The position numbers and the translations under genes were made by a program. Below the pieces are notes generated by a model. It did not search any database. It saw only the letters and a list, made by a program, of their open reading frames with translations, and was not told where the DNA came from. Shown here in pieces: positions 1-7,461 of a DNA stretch of 23,382 bases. How positions within the stretch are numbered: position 1 is the first letter of the stretch; each line of letters opens with the position of its first letter. This stretch comes from an uncultured Clostridia bacterium (GTDB lineage: Bacteria > Bacillota > Clostridia > TANB77 > CAG-508): NCBI GenBank assembly GCA_948505485.1, contig CAOPQH010000010.1, forward strand, positions 1 to 23,382. The letters are read 5' to 3'.

Positions 1-2
1 TT

Positions 3-248
3 GAAGATGAAACTGAAGTTACATTTTAACAAATAATAAAAAAAGAAGAAAAGGAATTTATAGAAATTCATTTTGAAAAACCAACTGAAAATGGTTTTTA
101 TACAGCAAGATGTGAGTTACCAACATATAGATGGATAAAAATAGAGGGATATTCAGAAGAAAAAATTAAAGAATTTGAAAAATTCCTTAAGCATAATGCA
201 CATTTATTTTATAAGTATGCTAAAGAGGGAGGAATTAAAATTGCCTAG
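3..248 (+). pseudogene. 3' part of an unrecognised gene with an in-frame stop
   Basis: The frame is open from base 3, stops at TAA 27-29, then is open again to TAG 246-248. After the stop there is no ATG, GTG or TTG, and no ribosome binding site near 30-60, so this stretch has no credible start of its own. It encodes about 72 residues with a compact, protein-like composition (motifs such as ARCELPTYRW and HNAHLFYKYA), which suggests a formerly continuous gene with a nonsense change. The reading frame overlaps the following DUF4160 gene by 8 bases (TTG at 241), typical of a translationally coupled pair. I do not recognise the family. It does not look like the DUF2442 proteins that often accompany DUF4160. 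The 5' end lies outside the window. Confidence 0.45.
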
Positions 249-520
249 TATATTTGAAATTATGCGGATATAAAATTTATTTTTGGTCAAATGAGAATAA
301 TGAACCAATACATATACATATTTCAAAAGGAAAGCCAACATCAAGTTCGACAAAAGTATGGCTCACTAAAAGTGGCGGTTGCATATTAGCTCATAATAAT
401 AGTCAAATACCTCAGAATGAAATAAATTATTTATTAGAGATTATATCTGCACAATATTTTTTAATCGTGGCTAAATGGAAAGAGCATTTTTGTGTTGATG
501 AAGTAAAATTTTATTGTTAA
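241..520 (+). pseudogene. DUF4160 family protein, apparent 1-base frameshift near its start
   Basis: The main frame (from about 254) encodes a DUF4160-like protein: GYKIYFWSNENNEPIHIHI near the N-terminus with the family's paired histidines, and a WKEHF ending. DUF4160 proteins are small (80-95 aa), of unknown biochemical role, and often sit in toxin-antitoxin-like gene pairs. The natural start appears to be TTG 241, placed 8 bases after GGAGG (229-233), reading MPSIFEI as in relatives. That frame stops at 271 unless one base of ATTA (259-262) is removed, after which CGYKIYF follows directly. The in-frame TTG at 254 has no ribosome binding site. Corrected length would be about 92 aa. Either this is a real frameshift or a sequencing error. 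Confidence 0.6.
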
Positions 521-533
521 ATTAGTTGCAAAA

Positions 534-561
534 TTCACGAAAGTGTGTTAATATTTATAAT
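534..561 (+). promoter_or_regulatory. Candidate sigma-A promoter for the pheST leader
   Basis: TTCACG at 534-539 (4 of 6 matches to TTGACA) and a perfect TATAAT at 556-561 are separated by 16 bases. Transcription would start near 568, just where the T-box leader structure begins, which supports the assignment. Confidence 0.5.
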
Positions 562-567
562 ATTAAA

Positions 568-812
568 TAAAAGCCTATAAAAAAGCAAAGTACATATATT
601 ATAAAAATATTTTCAGAGAAAATGGTTATAGCTGAAAGCCATTTATATTAAATATATAGAAATTTCACTTTTTTGGTCTTCTTTTTAAATTGAGAAAGAG
701 TAGAAAGAAGCGGTTGAACCGTTAAAACTATAATGAGGTTAATTTAATTAATAAAATTAGGTGGTACCACGAATGTATAATCGTCCTATGTTATATATAG
801 GGCGATTTTTCA
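568..812 (+). ncRNA. T-box leader, phenylalanine-specific, upstream of pheST
   Basis: The leader has the hallmarks of a tRNA-sensing T-box riboswitch. The Stem I distal elements are AGAGA (615-619), GGTT (624-627) and TGAAA (633-637). The near-invariant T-box core AGGTGGTACCACG lies at 759-771, and a terminator follows at 780-810. The specifier loop has TTC (664-666) followed by A, a Phe codon in the expected place, preceded by GAA. Uncharged tRNA-Phe would pair with the specifier codon and with the T-box bulge, favouring the antiterminator so that pheS and pheT are transcribed when phenylalanine charging is low. Boundaries are approximate; the paired arms AAAAAAG (near 590) and CTTTTTT (near 668) close Stem I. 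Confidence 0.93.
780..810 (+). terminator. T-box attenuator terminator
   Basis: ATCGTCCTAT (780-789) pairs with ATAGGGCGAT (797-806) with one G-T wobble, followed by a run of T to 810. It lies 9 bases after the T-box core and is the switchable terminator of the leader. Confidence 0.9.
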
Positions 813-869
813 AGCACGCATGATTACTCTACAATATATGAAAATTATAATAAAGAAAGGGGAATAAAG

Positions 870-1919
870 ATGCAAGAACAAATTAGTAAAATTAAAGAAA
901 TGACATTACAGAAAATTCAAGAAGCAAAAGATTCAAAATTATTAAATGATGTTAAAGTACAAATTTTAGGAAAAAAAGGTGAACTTACTCAAGTATTAAG
1001 AGGAATGGGAGCACTTTCACCTGAAGAAAGACCTAAAATCGGTGAACTAGTAAATAATGTTAGAAACGAAATAGAAAGTAAAATAAAAGAAAAGGAAGAA
1101 GAATTTAAAGCAAAAGAACTACAACAAAAATTAGAAAAAGAAACAATAGATATTACACTTCCAAGTACAAAAATAAAAAGAGGAAGTAAACATCCTGTAA
1201 ACAGGGTAATAGAAGAAATAGAAGATTTATTCGTATCTATGGGATATGATGTTGTTTCAGGTCCAGAACTTGAAACAGATGAATTTTGCTTTGAAAGACT
1301 AAACTTACCAAAAGGGCATCCTGCAAGAGATATGCAAGACAGTTTTTATATAACAGAAGAGTATTTATTAAGAACACAAACATCTGCAGTTCAAGCAAGA
1401 ACAATGCTTGCAAAAGGTGGAAAAGAGCCAATAAGAATGATATGTGCAGGTAAAACATATAGAAGAGAAGATGATGCAACACACTCACATCAATTTGGTC
1501 AAGTTGAAGGTTTAGTAATTGATAAAAAAGATAAAAATGTTTCTTTAGCAGATTTAAAAGGAACATTAGAAGTATTTGTTAAAAAATTAATAGGAAAAAA
1601 CTGTGAGCTAAGATTTAGACCAAGTTATTTCCCATTTACAGAGCCATCATATGAAGTAGATGTAAGTTGTTTTAAATGTGGAGGAAAAGGGTGTAACTTG
1701 TGTAAACAAACAGGATGGATAGAAGTATTAGGAGCAGGAATTGTACATCCAAATGTATTAAAAATGAATGGTTATAATCCAGAAGAATACGGTGGATTTG
1801 CATTTGGAACAGGGTTAGAAAGATTGGCAATGTTTAAATATGGAATAACAGATATGAGATATTTATACACAAATGATGTGAGATTTTTAAGGCAGTTTGA
1901 CAGAAAGGATGAAGAATAA
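870..1919 (+). CDS. pheS: Phenylalanyl-tRNA synthetase alpha subunit
   Basis: This is the catalytic subunit of the (alpha-beta)2 class II synthetase that charges tRNA-Phe with phenylalanine. At 349 aa it has the usual length. The N-terminal coiled-coil tRNA-binding region covers about residues 1-95. The class II core follows, with motif 2 region FRxSYFPFTEPSYEVDV near 248-264 and motif 3 GFAFGTGLERLAM near 308-321. MQDSF near residue 152 is typical of the family. A four-cysteine cluster (CFKC...CNLC, about 266-279), as in many bacterial PheS proteins, could bind a metal. The start is supported by AAAGGGG about 8 bases upstream. pheT begins immediately after the stop codon, so the two are translationally coupled, and both lie under the Phe T-box. 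Confidence 0.98.
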   Translation: MQEQISKIKEMTLQKIQEAKDSKLLNDVKVQILGKKGELTQVLRGMGALSPEERPKIGELVNNVRNEIESKIKEKEEEFKAKELQQKLEKETIDITLPSTKIKRGSKHPVNRVIEEIEDLFVSMGYDVVSGPELETDEFCFERLNLPKGHPARDMQDSFYITEEYLLRTQTSAVQARTMLAKGGKEPIRMICAGKTYRREDDATHSHQFGQVEGLVIDKKDKNVSLADLKGTLEVFVKKLIGKNCELRFRPSYFPFTEPSYEVDVSCFKCGGKGCNLCKQTGWIEVLGAGIVHPNVLKMNGYNPEEYGGFAFGTGLERLAMFKYGITDMRYLYTNDVRFLRQFDRKDEE

Positions 1920-4286
1920 ATGAAATTAAGTACAAATTTTGTAAAAGATTACATAGACATAGATGTAGATGTTGAAACTTTAGCAGAAGATATGACAAGA
2001 GTTGGAAATGAATATGATTCAGCAGAAAAATTAATAAATGCAACAAAATTAGTAATAGGTCAAATAAAAGAATGTAAAGACCATCCAGATTCTGACCATT
2101 TACATTTATGCAAAGTAGATATAGGAAAAGAAGTATTGGATATTGTTTGTGGGGCACCAAATGCTAGAGTAGGAATAAAAGTAATAGTAGCACAAGATGG
2201 AGCAGAACTTCCAGGAGGAACAATAAAAAAAGGTAAAATTAGAGGCGAAGAATCAAATGGAATGATGTGTTCAATAGCAGAGTTAGGGCTAGAAAGTAAA
2301 TTTTTGACACAAGTAGATAAAGATGGAATTGCAGAACTTGGAGAAGATGCAGTTATAGGAGAAGATCCAATAAAATATTTAGGATTAGATGACGAGGTAA
2401 TAGATTTTGAATTAACTGCAAACAGAGGAGATTTACTAAGTATTTTAGGAATGGCACAAGAAATAGGAGCTATATATGATAAAAAACCTAAGGAAATAGA
2501 AATAAAATACACAGAAGAAGGAGAAGATGTGAATAACAACTTTACAGTTGATGTTCAAACTGAAAATTGTTCTTTATTTTTAGCAAAAAAGGTTTTAAAT
2601 GTAACAATAAAAGAAAGTCCTAAATTTATAAAAAGTAGATTAATAGCATCAGGAATAAGACCAATAAACAATGTTGTAGATATAAGCAACTATGTTATGT
2701 TAGAAGTTGGGCAACCACTACATTTTTATGATGCAGATAGATTAGGAAATAAAATTGTAGTTAGAATGGCAGAAAAAAACGAGAAATTAACTACATTAGA
2801 TGAAACAGAAAGAATTTTAGGTATAGAAGATATAGTTATAGCAACAGACGAAAAATCAATAGGATTAGCAGGTGTAATGGGAGGATTAGACACAGAAGTA
2901 GAAGATACAACAAAAAATATCGTAATAGAATCAGCAATATTTGATTCAGTTAAAGTAAGAAAAACATCTAATAAAATTTTAAGAAGCGAAGCAAGTAACA
3001 GATTTGAAAAAGGTTTAGACCCCAAAAGAACATATATGGCAATAGAAAGAGCATGTACATTATTAGAAAAATATGCAGATGCAACAATTGTTACAGGAAA
3101 AGTTGTATATGATACAACAAATAATGAAGATAAAAAAGTAGAAGTATCATATCAAAATGTAAATGACGTTTTAGGAACAACTATACCTAAAGAAGAAATA
3201 TTAAATGTATTTAGAAAATTAGGATTTAATTACGAAGCCAAAAAAGAAAGTGTAGTTGTAAGTGTTCCAAGTAGAAGATTAGATATATCTATTAAAGAAG
3301 ATTTAATAGAAGAAGTTAGCCGTATATATGGTGTTGATAACATAGAAGGAAAACTGCCAGTAGTAGATATGAAGCAAGGAAGCTATGACAGAACAATGCG
3401 TGAAATCAGAAATAAAATGATATCACTTGGTTTAAATGAGACTTTATCATATATATTAATAAATGATAAAGAGGTAAAAAAATTTACAACAGATAAGTTT
3501 GAAGAATTAAAATTATTAGATCCAATAACTGAAGATAGAAATACTCTAAGATATAGTATGATACCATCATTATATAAAATATATGAATATAACAAGGCAA
3601 GAAATCAAAATGATGTATCAATTTTCGAAATAGGAAAAGGCTTTTACAAAAAGGACAATACATATGGAGAAGATAATAAATTATGTTGTTTAATGAGTGG
3701 AAAGTATTATTTAGGATTAGATAATACTAAAAATGTAGATTTTTATATAATTAAAGGTGTAGCAGAAGAAGTTTTAAACTATTTAGGATATGAAGGAAGA
3801 TATACTTTTGAAGTAAAAGGTGATTTACCAGAACAGATGCATCCAGGACAATCAGCACATATAAATGTAAATGGTAGTATAGTAGGTATAATTGGAAAAA
3901 TACATCCAAGTATAGAAAAAGAAGATGTATTTGTATTAGAAATAAATCTAGATGAATTATTTAAGAAAAAAGTTGGAAAGATGAAATATAAAGAAATTTC
4001 AAAATTCCCAGGAGTAAAAAAAGATATAGCATTTATTGTAGATAAAACCTTATCTTCAAGAGAAATTCAAAAAGCAATAAAAACAGGAGGAGGCTCTTTA
4101 TTAAAAGAAATAGAAGCATTTGATGTATATACAGGAATAAATATAGGGATAGATAAAAAATCAATAGCATATTCATTAAACTTTGAAGACAGCAAAAAAA
4201 CATTAACAGATGAAGAAGTTAATGTTGTTATAGACAAAATAATAGAAACAGTTTCAAAAAAATGCGGAGGAGAATTAAGAAAATAA
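1920..4286 (+). CDS. pheT: Phenylalanyl-tRNA synthetase beta subunit
   Basis: The beta subunit partners PheS; it binds tRNA-Phe and hydrolyses mischarged Tyr-tRNA-Phe. At 788 aa it is full length. Visible domains in order are: an EMAP/tRNA-binding OB fold at about 40-150 (DHPDSDHLHLCKVD, CGAPN), the B3/B4 editing domain at about 210-390 (RPINNVVDISNYVM, GQPLHFYDAD), B5 at about 405-475, a core-like domain with GxxEVLNYLGY-type sequence, and a C-terminal FDX-ACB anticodon-binding domain at about 695-788 (SKFPGVKKDIAF). The ATG at 1920 directly follows the pheS TAA. A strong terminator follows the gene, so pheST is a two-gene operon. Confidence 0.98.
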   Translation: MKLSTNFVKDYIDIDVDVETLAEDMTRVGNEYDSAEKLINATKLVIGQIKECKDHPDSDHLHLCKVDIGKEVLDIVCGAPNARVGIKVIVAQDGAELPGGTIKKGKIRGEESNGMMCSIAELGLESKFLTQVDKDGIAELGEDAVIGEDPIKYLGLDDEVIDFELTANRGDLLSILGMAQEIGAIYDKKPKEIEIKYTEEGEDVNNNFTVDVQTENCSLFLAKKVLNVTIKESPKFIKSRLIASGIRPINNVVDISNYVMLEVGQPLHFYDADRLGNKIVVRMAEKNEKLTTLDETERILGIEDIVIATDEKSIGLAGVMGGLDTEVEDTTKNIVIESAIFDSVKVRKTSNKILRSEASNRFEKGLDPKRTYMAIERACTLLEKYADATIVTGKVVYDTTNNEDKKVEVSYQNVNDVLGTTIPKEEILNVFRKLGFNYEAKKESVVVSVPSRRLDISIKEDLIEEVSRIYGVDNIEGKLPVVDMKQGSYDRTMREIRNKMISLGLNETLSYILINDKEVKKFTTDKFEELKLLDPITEDRNTLRYSMIPSLYKIYEYNKARNQNDVSIFEIGKGFYKKDNTYGEDNKLCCLMSGKYYLGLDNTKNVDFYIIKGVAEEVLNYLGYEGRYTFEVKGDLPEQMHPGQSAHINVNGSIVGIIGKIHPSIEKEDVFVLEINLDELFKKKVGKMKYKEISKFPGVKKDIAFIVDKTLSSREIQKAIKTGGGSLLKEIEAFDVYTGINIGIDKKSIAYSLNFEDSKKTLTDEEVNVVIDKIIETVSKKCGGELRK

Positions 4287-4300
4287 TAAAGACATTGGAA

Positions 4301-4362
4301 AGACATGAGAACGGAGTTTTGTCTATACGACAAAAACTCCGTTCTTGTGTCTATATTTTTTT
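4301..4362 (+). terminator. Strong rho-independent terminator after pheT
   Basis: A stem of about 23 base pairs is formed by 4301-4323 and 4329-4352 (core AGAACGGAGTTTT against AAAACTCCGTTCT) with a 5-base loop. It is followed by an AT-rich tract containing a T run to 4362. It ends the pheST transcript. Confidence 0.9.
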
Positions 4363-4366
4363 ATAT

Positions 4367-4525
4367 AGTAAGAAAGTTATGCCAGTGGCATAACTTTCCG
4401 TACTAGATAATTATGGCGGAAGTTAGATTTTGTAGCAGTTTCCACTGCGTACATTTCTTAGCCGTAGCATTTCTAAATGCATACGGATAAGTTATACTTT
4501 AGTAAAATCTTGGTTTCGGTTTTTT
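4367..4525 (+). other. Highly structured intergenic element upstream of prs
   Basis: No gene is visible here, but the segment is visibly more GC-rich than its surroundings and full of inverted repeats. A perfect 12-bp hairpin GAAAGTTATGCC (4372-4383)/GGCATAACTTTC (4387-4398) has flanking AGTA/TACT pairs. TGTAGCAGT (4431-4439) pairs with ACTGC-G-TACA (4444-4453). CCGTAGCATTT (4462-4472) pairs with AAATGCATACGG (4475-4486). AGATTTT (4425-4431) can close the last two hairpins with AAAATCT (4504-4510). TAACTTTCCG (4391-4400) can alternatively pair with CGGAAGTTA (4417-4425), excluding the first hairpin. It ends near a T6 run (4520-4525). It could be an RNA leader, a small RNA, or an intergenic repeat. 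I recognise no known RNA family. Confidence 0.5.
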
Positions 4526-4532
4526 ATAATAA

Positions 4533-4559
4533 TTGTTGAAAATTGTAGAAATTTATGAT
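4533..4559 (+). promoter_or_regulatory. Possible sigma-A promoter for prs
   Basis: TTGTTG (4533-4538) and TATGAT (4554-4559) are separated by 15 bases, slightly short of the optimum. The position fits a short leader to the prs start at 4594. If this is the only prs promoter, the structured element upstream of it is not part of the prs mRNA. Confidence 0.4.
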
Positions 4560-4593
4560 TAAATTAAACAGAAGAAAATTAAGGAGGATATTT

Positions 4594-5541
4594 ATGAAAA
4601 ATATTAAAATATTTGCTTGTAATACAGCAGAAGATTTTACTAAAGAAATATGTGATTATTTAAAATTAGACATGGGAAAAATAAGTTTTATGAAGTTTAA
4701 AAATGATAATACATTTGTACAAGTTTTAGAAACTGTTAGAGATCAAGATGTATATTTAGTACAAACTATGAAGCCACCAATAAATGAAAGAATAATGGAA
4801 TTATTAATTGCAATAGATGCATTAAAAAGAGCATCAGCTGTTAAAATAAACGTAGTGTTACCATACTTTCCATATTCAAGATCTGATAAAAAAGATCAAC
4901 CAAGAGTTCCAATAACAGCTAAATTAATGGCATCAATAATAGAAGCGGCTGGAGCAACGAGAGTCATTACATGTGACTTACATAATCCAGCAATACAAGC
5001 ATATTTTAATAATATAATTTGTGATAGATTAAGTGCACAAAAGTTGTTGCAAGAGTATATAAAAGATAAAAAATTAGATGATATGGTAGTTGTTGCAACA
5101 GATGCAGGAAGTTCAAAAAAAGCATACAAATATTCAGAATATCTAAAATGTCCATTGGCTTTAATTGATAAAAGAAGAGATGCAAATGATGATAAAGCAA
5201 TTGCAAGCAATGTTATTGGAGATGTTACTGGAAAAAGTGCAATAATATTTGATGATGAAATTGATACAGCAGGCTCAATAATGGAAACAGTTAAGGTTTT
5301 AGAAAAAAATAAAGCAAAGCAAATATTTGTAGGAGCAACACACGGAATTCTTTCAGGACCTGCAATAGAAAGAATAAAAAAATCTAATATTACTGAGGTT
5401 ATTCTTAGTAATACAGTACCATTAACTGATGAAAAGAAACTAGACAAAATAACTGTATTATCTATTGCACCACTATTTGCAGAGACAATAAAGCGATTAA
5501 ATGAAGGAAAACCATTAGGTCAATTACTAATAACTAAATAA
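4594..5541 (+). CDS. prs: Ribose-phosphate pyrophosphokinase (PRPP synthetase), divergent type
   Basis: It makes 5-phosphoribosyl-1-pyrophosphate from ribose 5-phosphate and ATP for purine, pyrimidine, NAD, His and Trp synthesis. Family features are PYFPYSRSDKKDQPR (standard enzymes have PYFGYARQDRKxxxR), DLHNPAIQAYF (usual DLHxxQIQGFF), DKRR, and a PRPP-binding loop DDEIDTAGS (usual DDxIDTAGT). Several positions differ from class I Prs, notably TDAGSSKKA where SPDxGGxxRA is usual, so this is a divergent subgroup. The frame is open from ATG 4555, but that ATG overlaps the putative -10 element. AAGGAGG (4581-4587) lies 6 bases before ATG 4594, giving 315 aa, the normal length. It stands alone between terminators. 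Confidence 0.92.
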   Translation: MKNIKIFACNTAEDFTKEICDYLKLDMGKISFMKFKNDNTFVQVLETVRDQDVYLVQTMKPPINERIMELLIAIDALKRASAVKINVVLPYFPYSRSDKKDQPRVPITAKLMASIIEAAGATRVITCDLHNPAIQAYFNNIICDRLSAQKLLQEYIKDKKLDDMVVVATDAGSSKKAYKYSEYLKCPLALIDKRRDANDDKAIASNVIGDVTGKSAIIFDDEIDTAGSIMETVKVLEKNKAKQIFVGATHGILSGPAIERIKKSNITEVILSNTVPLTDEKKLDKITVLSIAPLFAETIKRLNEGKPLGQLLITK

Positions 5542-5574
5542 AAATATGAAAATAACAACAATAGTAAATTTAGA

Positions 5575-5600
5575 AAAAGTGCTAATTTTAGCACTTTTTT
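5575..5600 (+). terminator. Terminator after prs
   Basis: AAAAGTGCTA (5575-5584) and TAGCACTTTT (5589-5598) form a perfect 10-bp stem with a 4-base loop, followed by further T residues. It separates prs from the ylxM operon. Confidence 0.92.
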
Positions 5601-5611
5601 CTTGTAAACTA

Positions 5612-5640
5612 TTGACAAATAGATAAAAATGGTGTAAAGT
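5612..5640 (+). promoter_or_regulatory. Sigma-A promoter of the ylxM-ffh-rpsP operon
   Basis: A perfect TTGACA (5612-5617) is followed after 17 bases by TAAAGT (5635-5640). It lies 32 bases before the ylxM start and just after the prs terminator. Confidence 0.75.
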
Positions 5641-5672
5641 ATATTAGCATTACAAAATAAGAGGTAGTAAAA

Positions 5673-6020
5673 ATGGAAGAAAAAGTTAAAATAAGTATGT
5701 TATGCCAACTATATGGCAAGCTTTTAACTGAAAAACAATTTGAGTTTTTAAATGACTACTATAATAATGATTTATCTTTATCAGAAATAGCAGAAAATAA
5801 TAACATTACTAGACAAGCTGTTAGAGATATCATAAAGAAAGGGGAGAAAAAACTTTTCGAATACGAAGAAAAGCTATTGTTTATGAAAAAGATAGTAAAT
5901 CAAGAAAAACAGATACAAAAGATTCTATCAGAAATAACAAAAATTGAAGATACATCGACAGATAAACAAGTAGAGAGTATTTTAAATAGTATCAAAAAAG
6001 AGTTAAGTTGTTTAGTGTAA
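5673..6020 (+). CDS. ylxM: YlxM, putative SRP-associated helix-turn-helix protein
   Basis: This is a 115-aa UPF0122/YlxM family protein. Its N-terminal half contains a sigma-70 region 4-like helix-turn-helix (LTEKQFEFLNDYYNNDLSL...SEIAENNNITRQAVRDIIKKGEKKL, roughly residues 17-65), followed by a charged helical tail. In streptococci the family associates with the signal recognition particle and tunes FtsY GTPase activity. The gene lies directly upstream of ffh with 22 bases between them, the conserved Firmicute arrangement. The GAGGTAG ribosome binding site lies near 5661. It is the first gene of the operon read from the promoter at 5612. Confidence 0.93.
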   Translation: MEEKVKISMLCQLYGKLLTEKQFEFLNDYYNNDLSLSEIAENNNITRQAVRDIIKKGEKKLFEYEEKLLFMKKIVNQEKQIQKILSEITKIEDTSTDKQVESILNSIKKELSCLV

Positions 6021-6042
6021 AACAATGTAGTTAGGAGGAAAT

Positions 6043-6843
6043 ATGGCTTTTGAAGGATTATCTTCTAGATTGCAAGAAATAACAAGAAAATTAAGAGGTA
6101 AAACCCGTATAACAGAATCAGATTTAAAAGAAATGCTAAGAGAAGTTAAACTTGCTCTTTTAGAAGCAGATGTAAATTACAAAATAGTTAAAGAATTTAA
6201 TTTGGCAATACAAGAGAAAGCATTAGGAGAATCTGTTCTAAAATCTTTAACACCTGGACAACAAGTTGTAAAAATTGTTAAAGATGAATTAATACAATTA
6301 TTGGGAGGAACAGAAAGTAAAATTAATTTTACACCAAATCCACCAACAGTAATTATGCTTGTAGGTTTGCAAGGATCTGGTAAAACAACAACAGCAGGTA
6401 AGCTTGCAAATTTATTAAGAAAACAAGGTAAAAAGCCATTGTTAGTTGCTTGTGATGTATATAGACCAGCAGCTATAAAACAACTTCAAGTAGTAGGAAA
6501 ACAATTAAATGTACCAGTATTTAGTAATGAAGAAACTAAAGATGTTGTAAAAATTGCAAGACAAGCGATGTCGCAAGCAATATCTAAATTAAATGATGTT
6601 GTAATATTAGATACAGCAGGTAGATTACATATAGATGAAGAATTAATGGAAGAATTAAAAAATTTAAAAACAAACATAAAGCCACATGAGATTTTACTTG
6701 TAGTTGATGCAATGACAGGTCAAGATGCAGTAAATGTATCAGAAAAATTTAATGAAGCAGTCCGGAATCGATGGAGTTGTTTTAACAAAATTAGATGGAG
6801 ACACTCGTGGTGGAGCTGCATTATCAGTAAAAAAAGTTACTAG
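6043..6843 (+). CDS. ffh: SRP GTPase Ffh, 5' fragment of a frameshifted gene
   Basis: Ffh is the protein of the signal recognition particle; with 4.5S/SRP RNA it targets nascent membrane proteins to FtsY. This fragment (266 aa) holds the N domain and the first part of the G domain: P-loop GLQGSGKTTTAGKLA near residue 107, CDVYRPAAIKQL near 138, and DTAGRLH near 190. The genuine sequence ends at VSEKFNEAV (residue 240). The remaining 26 residues are out of frame and unlike any Ffh. Removing one C at 6762/6763 restores GIDGVVLTKLDGDTRGG in the next frame and gives an uninterrupted 449-aa protein, the normal length. The AGGAGG start signal is good. Confidence 0.9.
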   Translation: MAFEGLSSRLQEITRKLRGKTRITESDLKEMLREVKLALLEADVNYKIVKEFNLAIQEKALGESVLKSLTPGQQVVKIVKDELIQLLGGTESKINFTPNPPTVIMLVGLQGSGKTTTAGKLANLLRKQGKKPLLVACDVYRPAAIKQLQVVGKQLNVPVFSNEETKDVVKIARQAMSQAISKLNDVVILDTAGRLHIDEELMEELKNLKTNIKPHEILLVVDAMTGQDAVNVSEKFNEAVRNRWSCFNKIRWRHSWWSCIISKKSY

Positions 6844-7393
6844 AAGACCTATAAAATTTGCAGCAACTGGAGAAAAATTAAGTGACATAGAAGTATTTCA
6901 TCCAGAAAGAATGGCATCAAGAATATTAGGCATGGGAGATATTCTTTCAGTAATAGAAAAAGCAGAAGAATCATTTAACGAAGAAGAAGCAGAAAAACTA
7001 GAAAAACAATTGAGAAAAAAAGAATGGGATTTAGATGATTATTTGGCTCAAATAAGACAAGTAAAAAAAATGGGATCATTTTCATCTTTGCTTAAAATGA
7101 TACCAGGAATGAATCAAATCAAAGATTTAAAAGTCGATGATAAAGAATTTGTAAAAATAGAAGCAATGATTTGTTCAATGACAAAAGCAGAAAAAAGAGA
7201 TGTTAGGCTTTTAAATGCTAGTAGAAGACAAAGAATTGCTAAAGGAAGCGGAACAACAGTACAAGACATAAATAAATTTATAAAATCTTTTGAAATGACT
7301 CAAAAAATGATGAAAAAGATGAAATCAGGAAAAGGTATGAAAAACATGATGAAAAATATAAATATGGATGACTTAAAGAATTTCAAAATGTAG
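6734..7393 (+). CDS. ffh: SRP GTPase Ffh, 3' fragment of a frameshifted gene
   Basis: This is the +1-frame continuation of ffh; genuine Ffh sequence starts at GGA 6764. It carries the G4 motif TKLDGD, the RGGAALS segment, GEKLSDIEVFHPERMASRILGMGD, and then the M domain. The M domain includes the SRP RNA-binding helix-turn-helix (RRQRIAKGSGTTVQDIN) and a methionine-rich tail (MTQKMMKKMK, MKNMMKNI) that binds signal sequences. The ATG codons at 6734 and 6752 have no ribosome binding site, so independent translation is not supported. Without the frame correction neither piece contains both the P-loop and TKLD, so neither could be a working GTPase. rpsP follows after 68 bases. Confidence 0.88.
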   Translation: MYQKNLMKQSGIDGVVLTKLDGDTRGGAALSVKKVTRRPIKFAATGEKLSDIEVFHPERMASRILGMGDILSVIEKAEESFNEEEAEKLEKQLRKKEWDLDDYLAQIRQVKKMGSFSSLLKMIPGMNQIKDLKVDDKEFVKIEAMICSMTKAEKRDVRLLNASRRQRIAKGSGTTVQDINKFIKSFEMTQKMMKKMKSGKGMKNMMKNINMDDLKNFKM

Positions 7394-7461
7394 TTTTTCA
7401 TAATAAATTAGATATTAAATTTTAAAATATATATTTAGCAAATATTAGGGAGGTGAATTTA

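Noticed and set aside
4367..4525. tRNA, 6S, SRP or tmRNA gene in the structured gap
   Set aside because: None of the conserved loops or ends of these RNAs can be found in the segment; the hairpins are arranged differently.
4555..4593. Longer N-terminus for prs starting at ATG 4555
   Set aside because: The codon overlaps a probable -10 element and has no ribosome binding site, while AAGGAGG is ideally placed before ATG 4594 and the shorter protein matches the family length.
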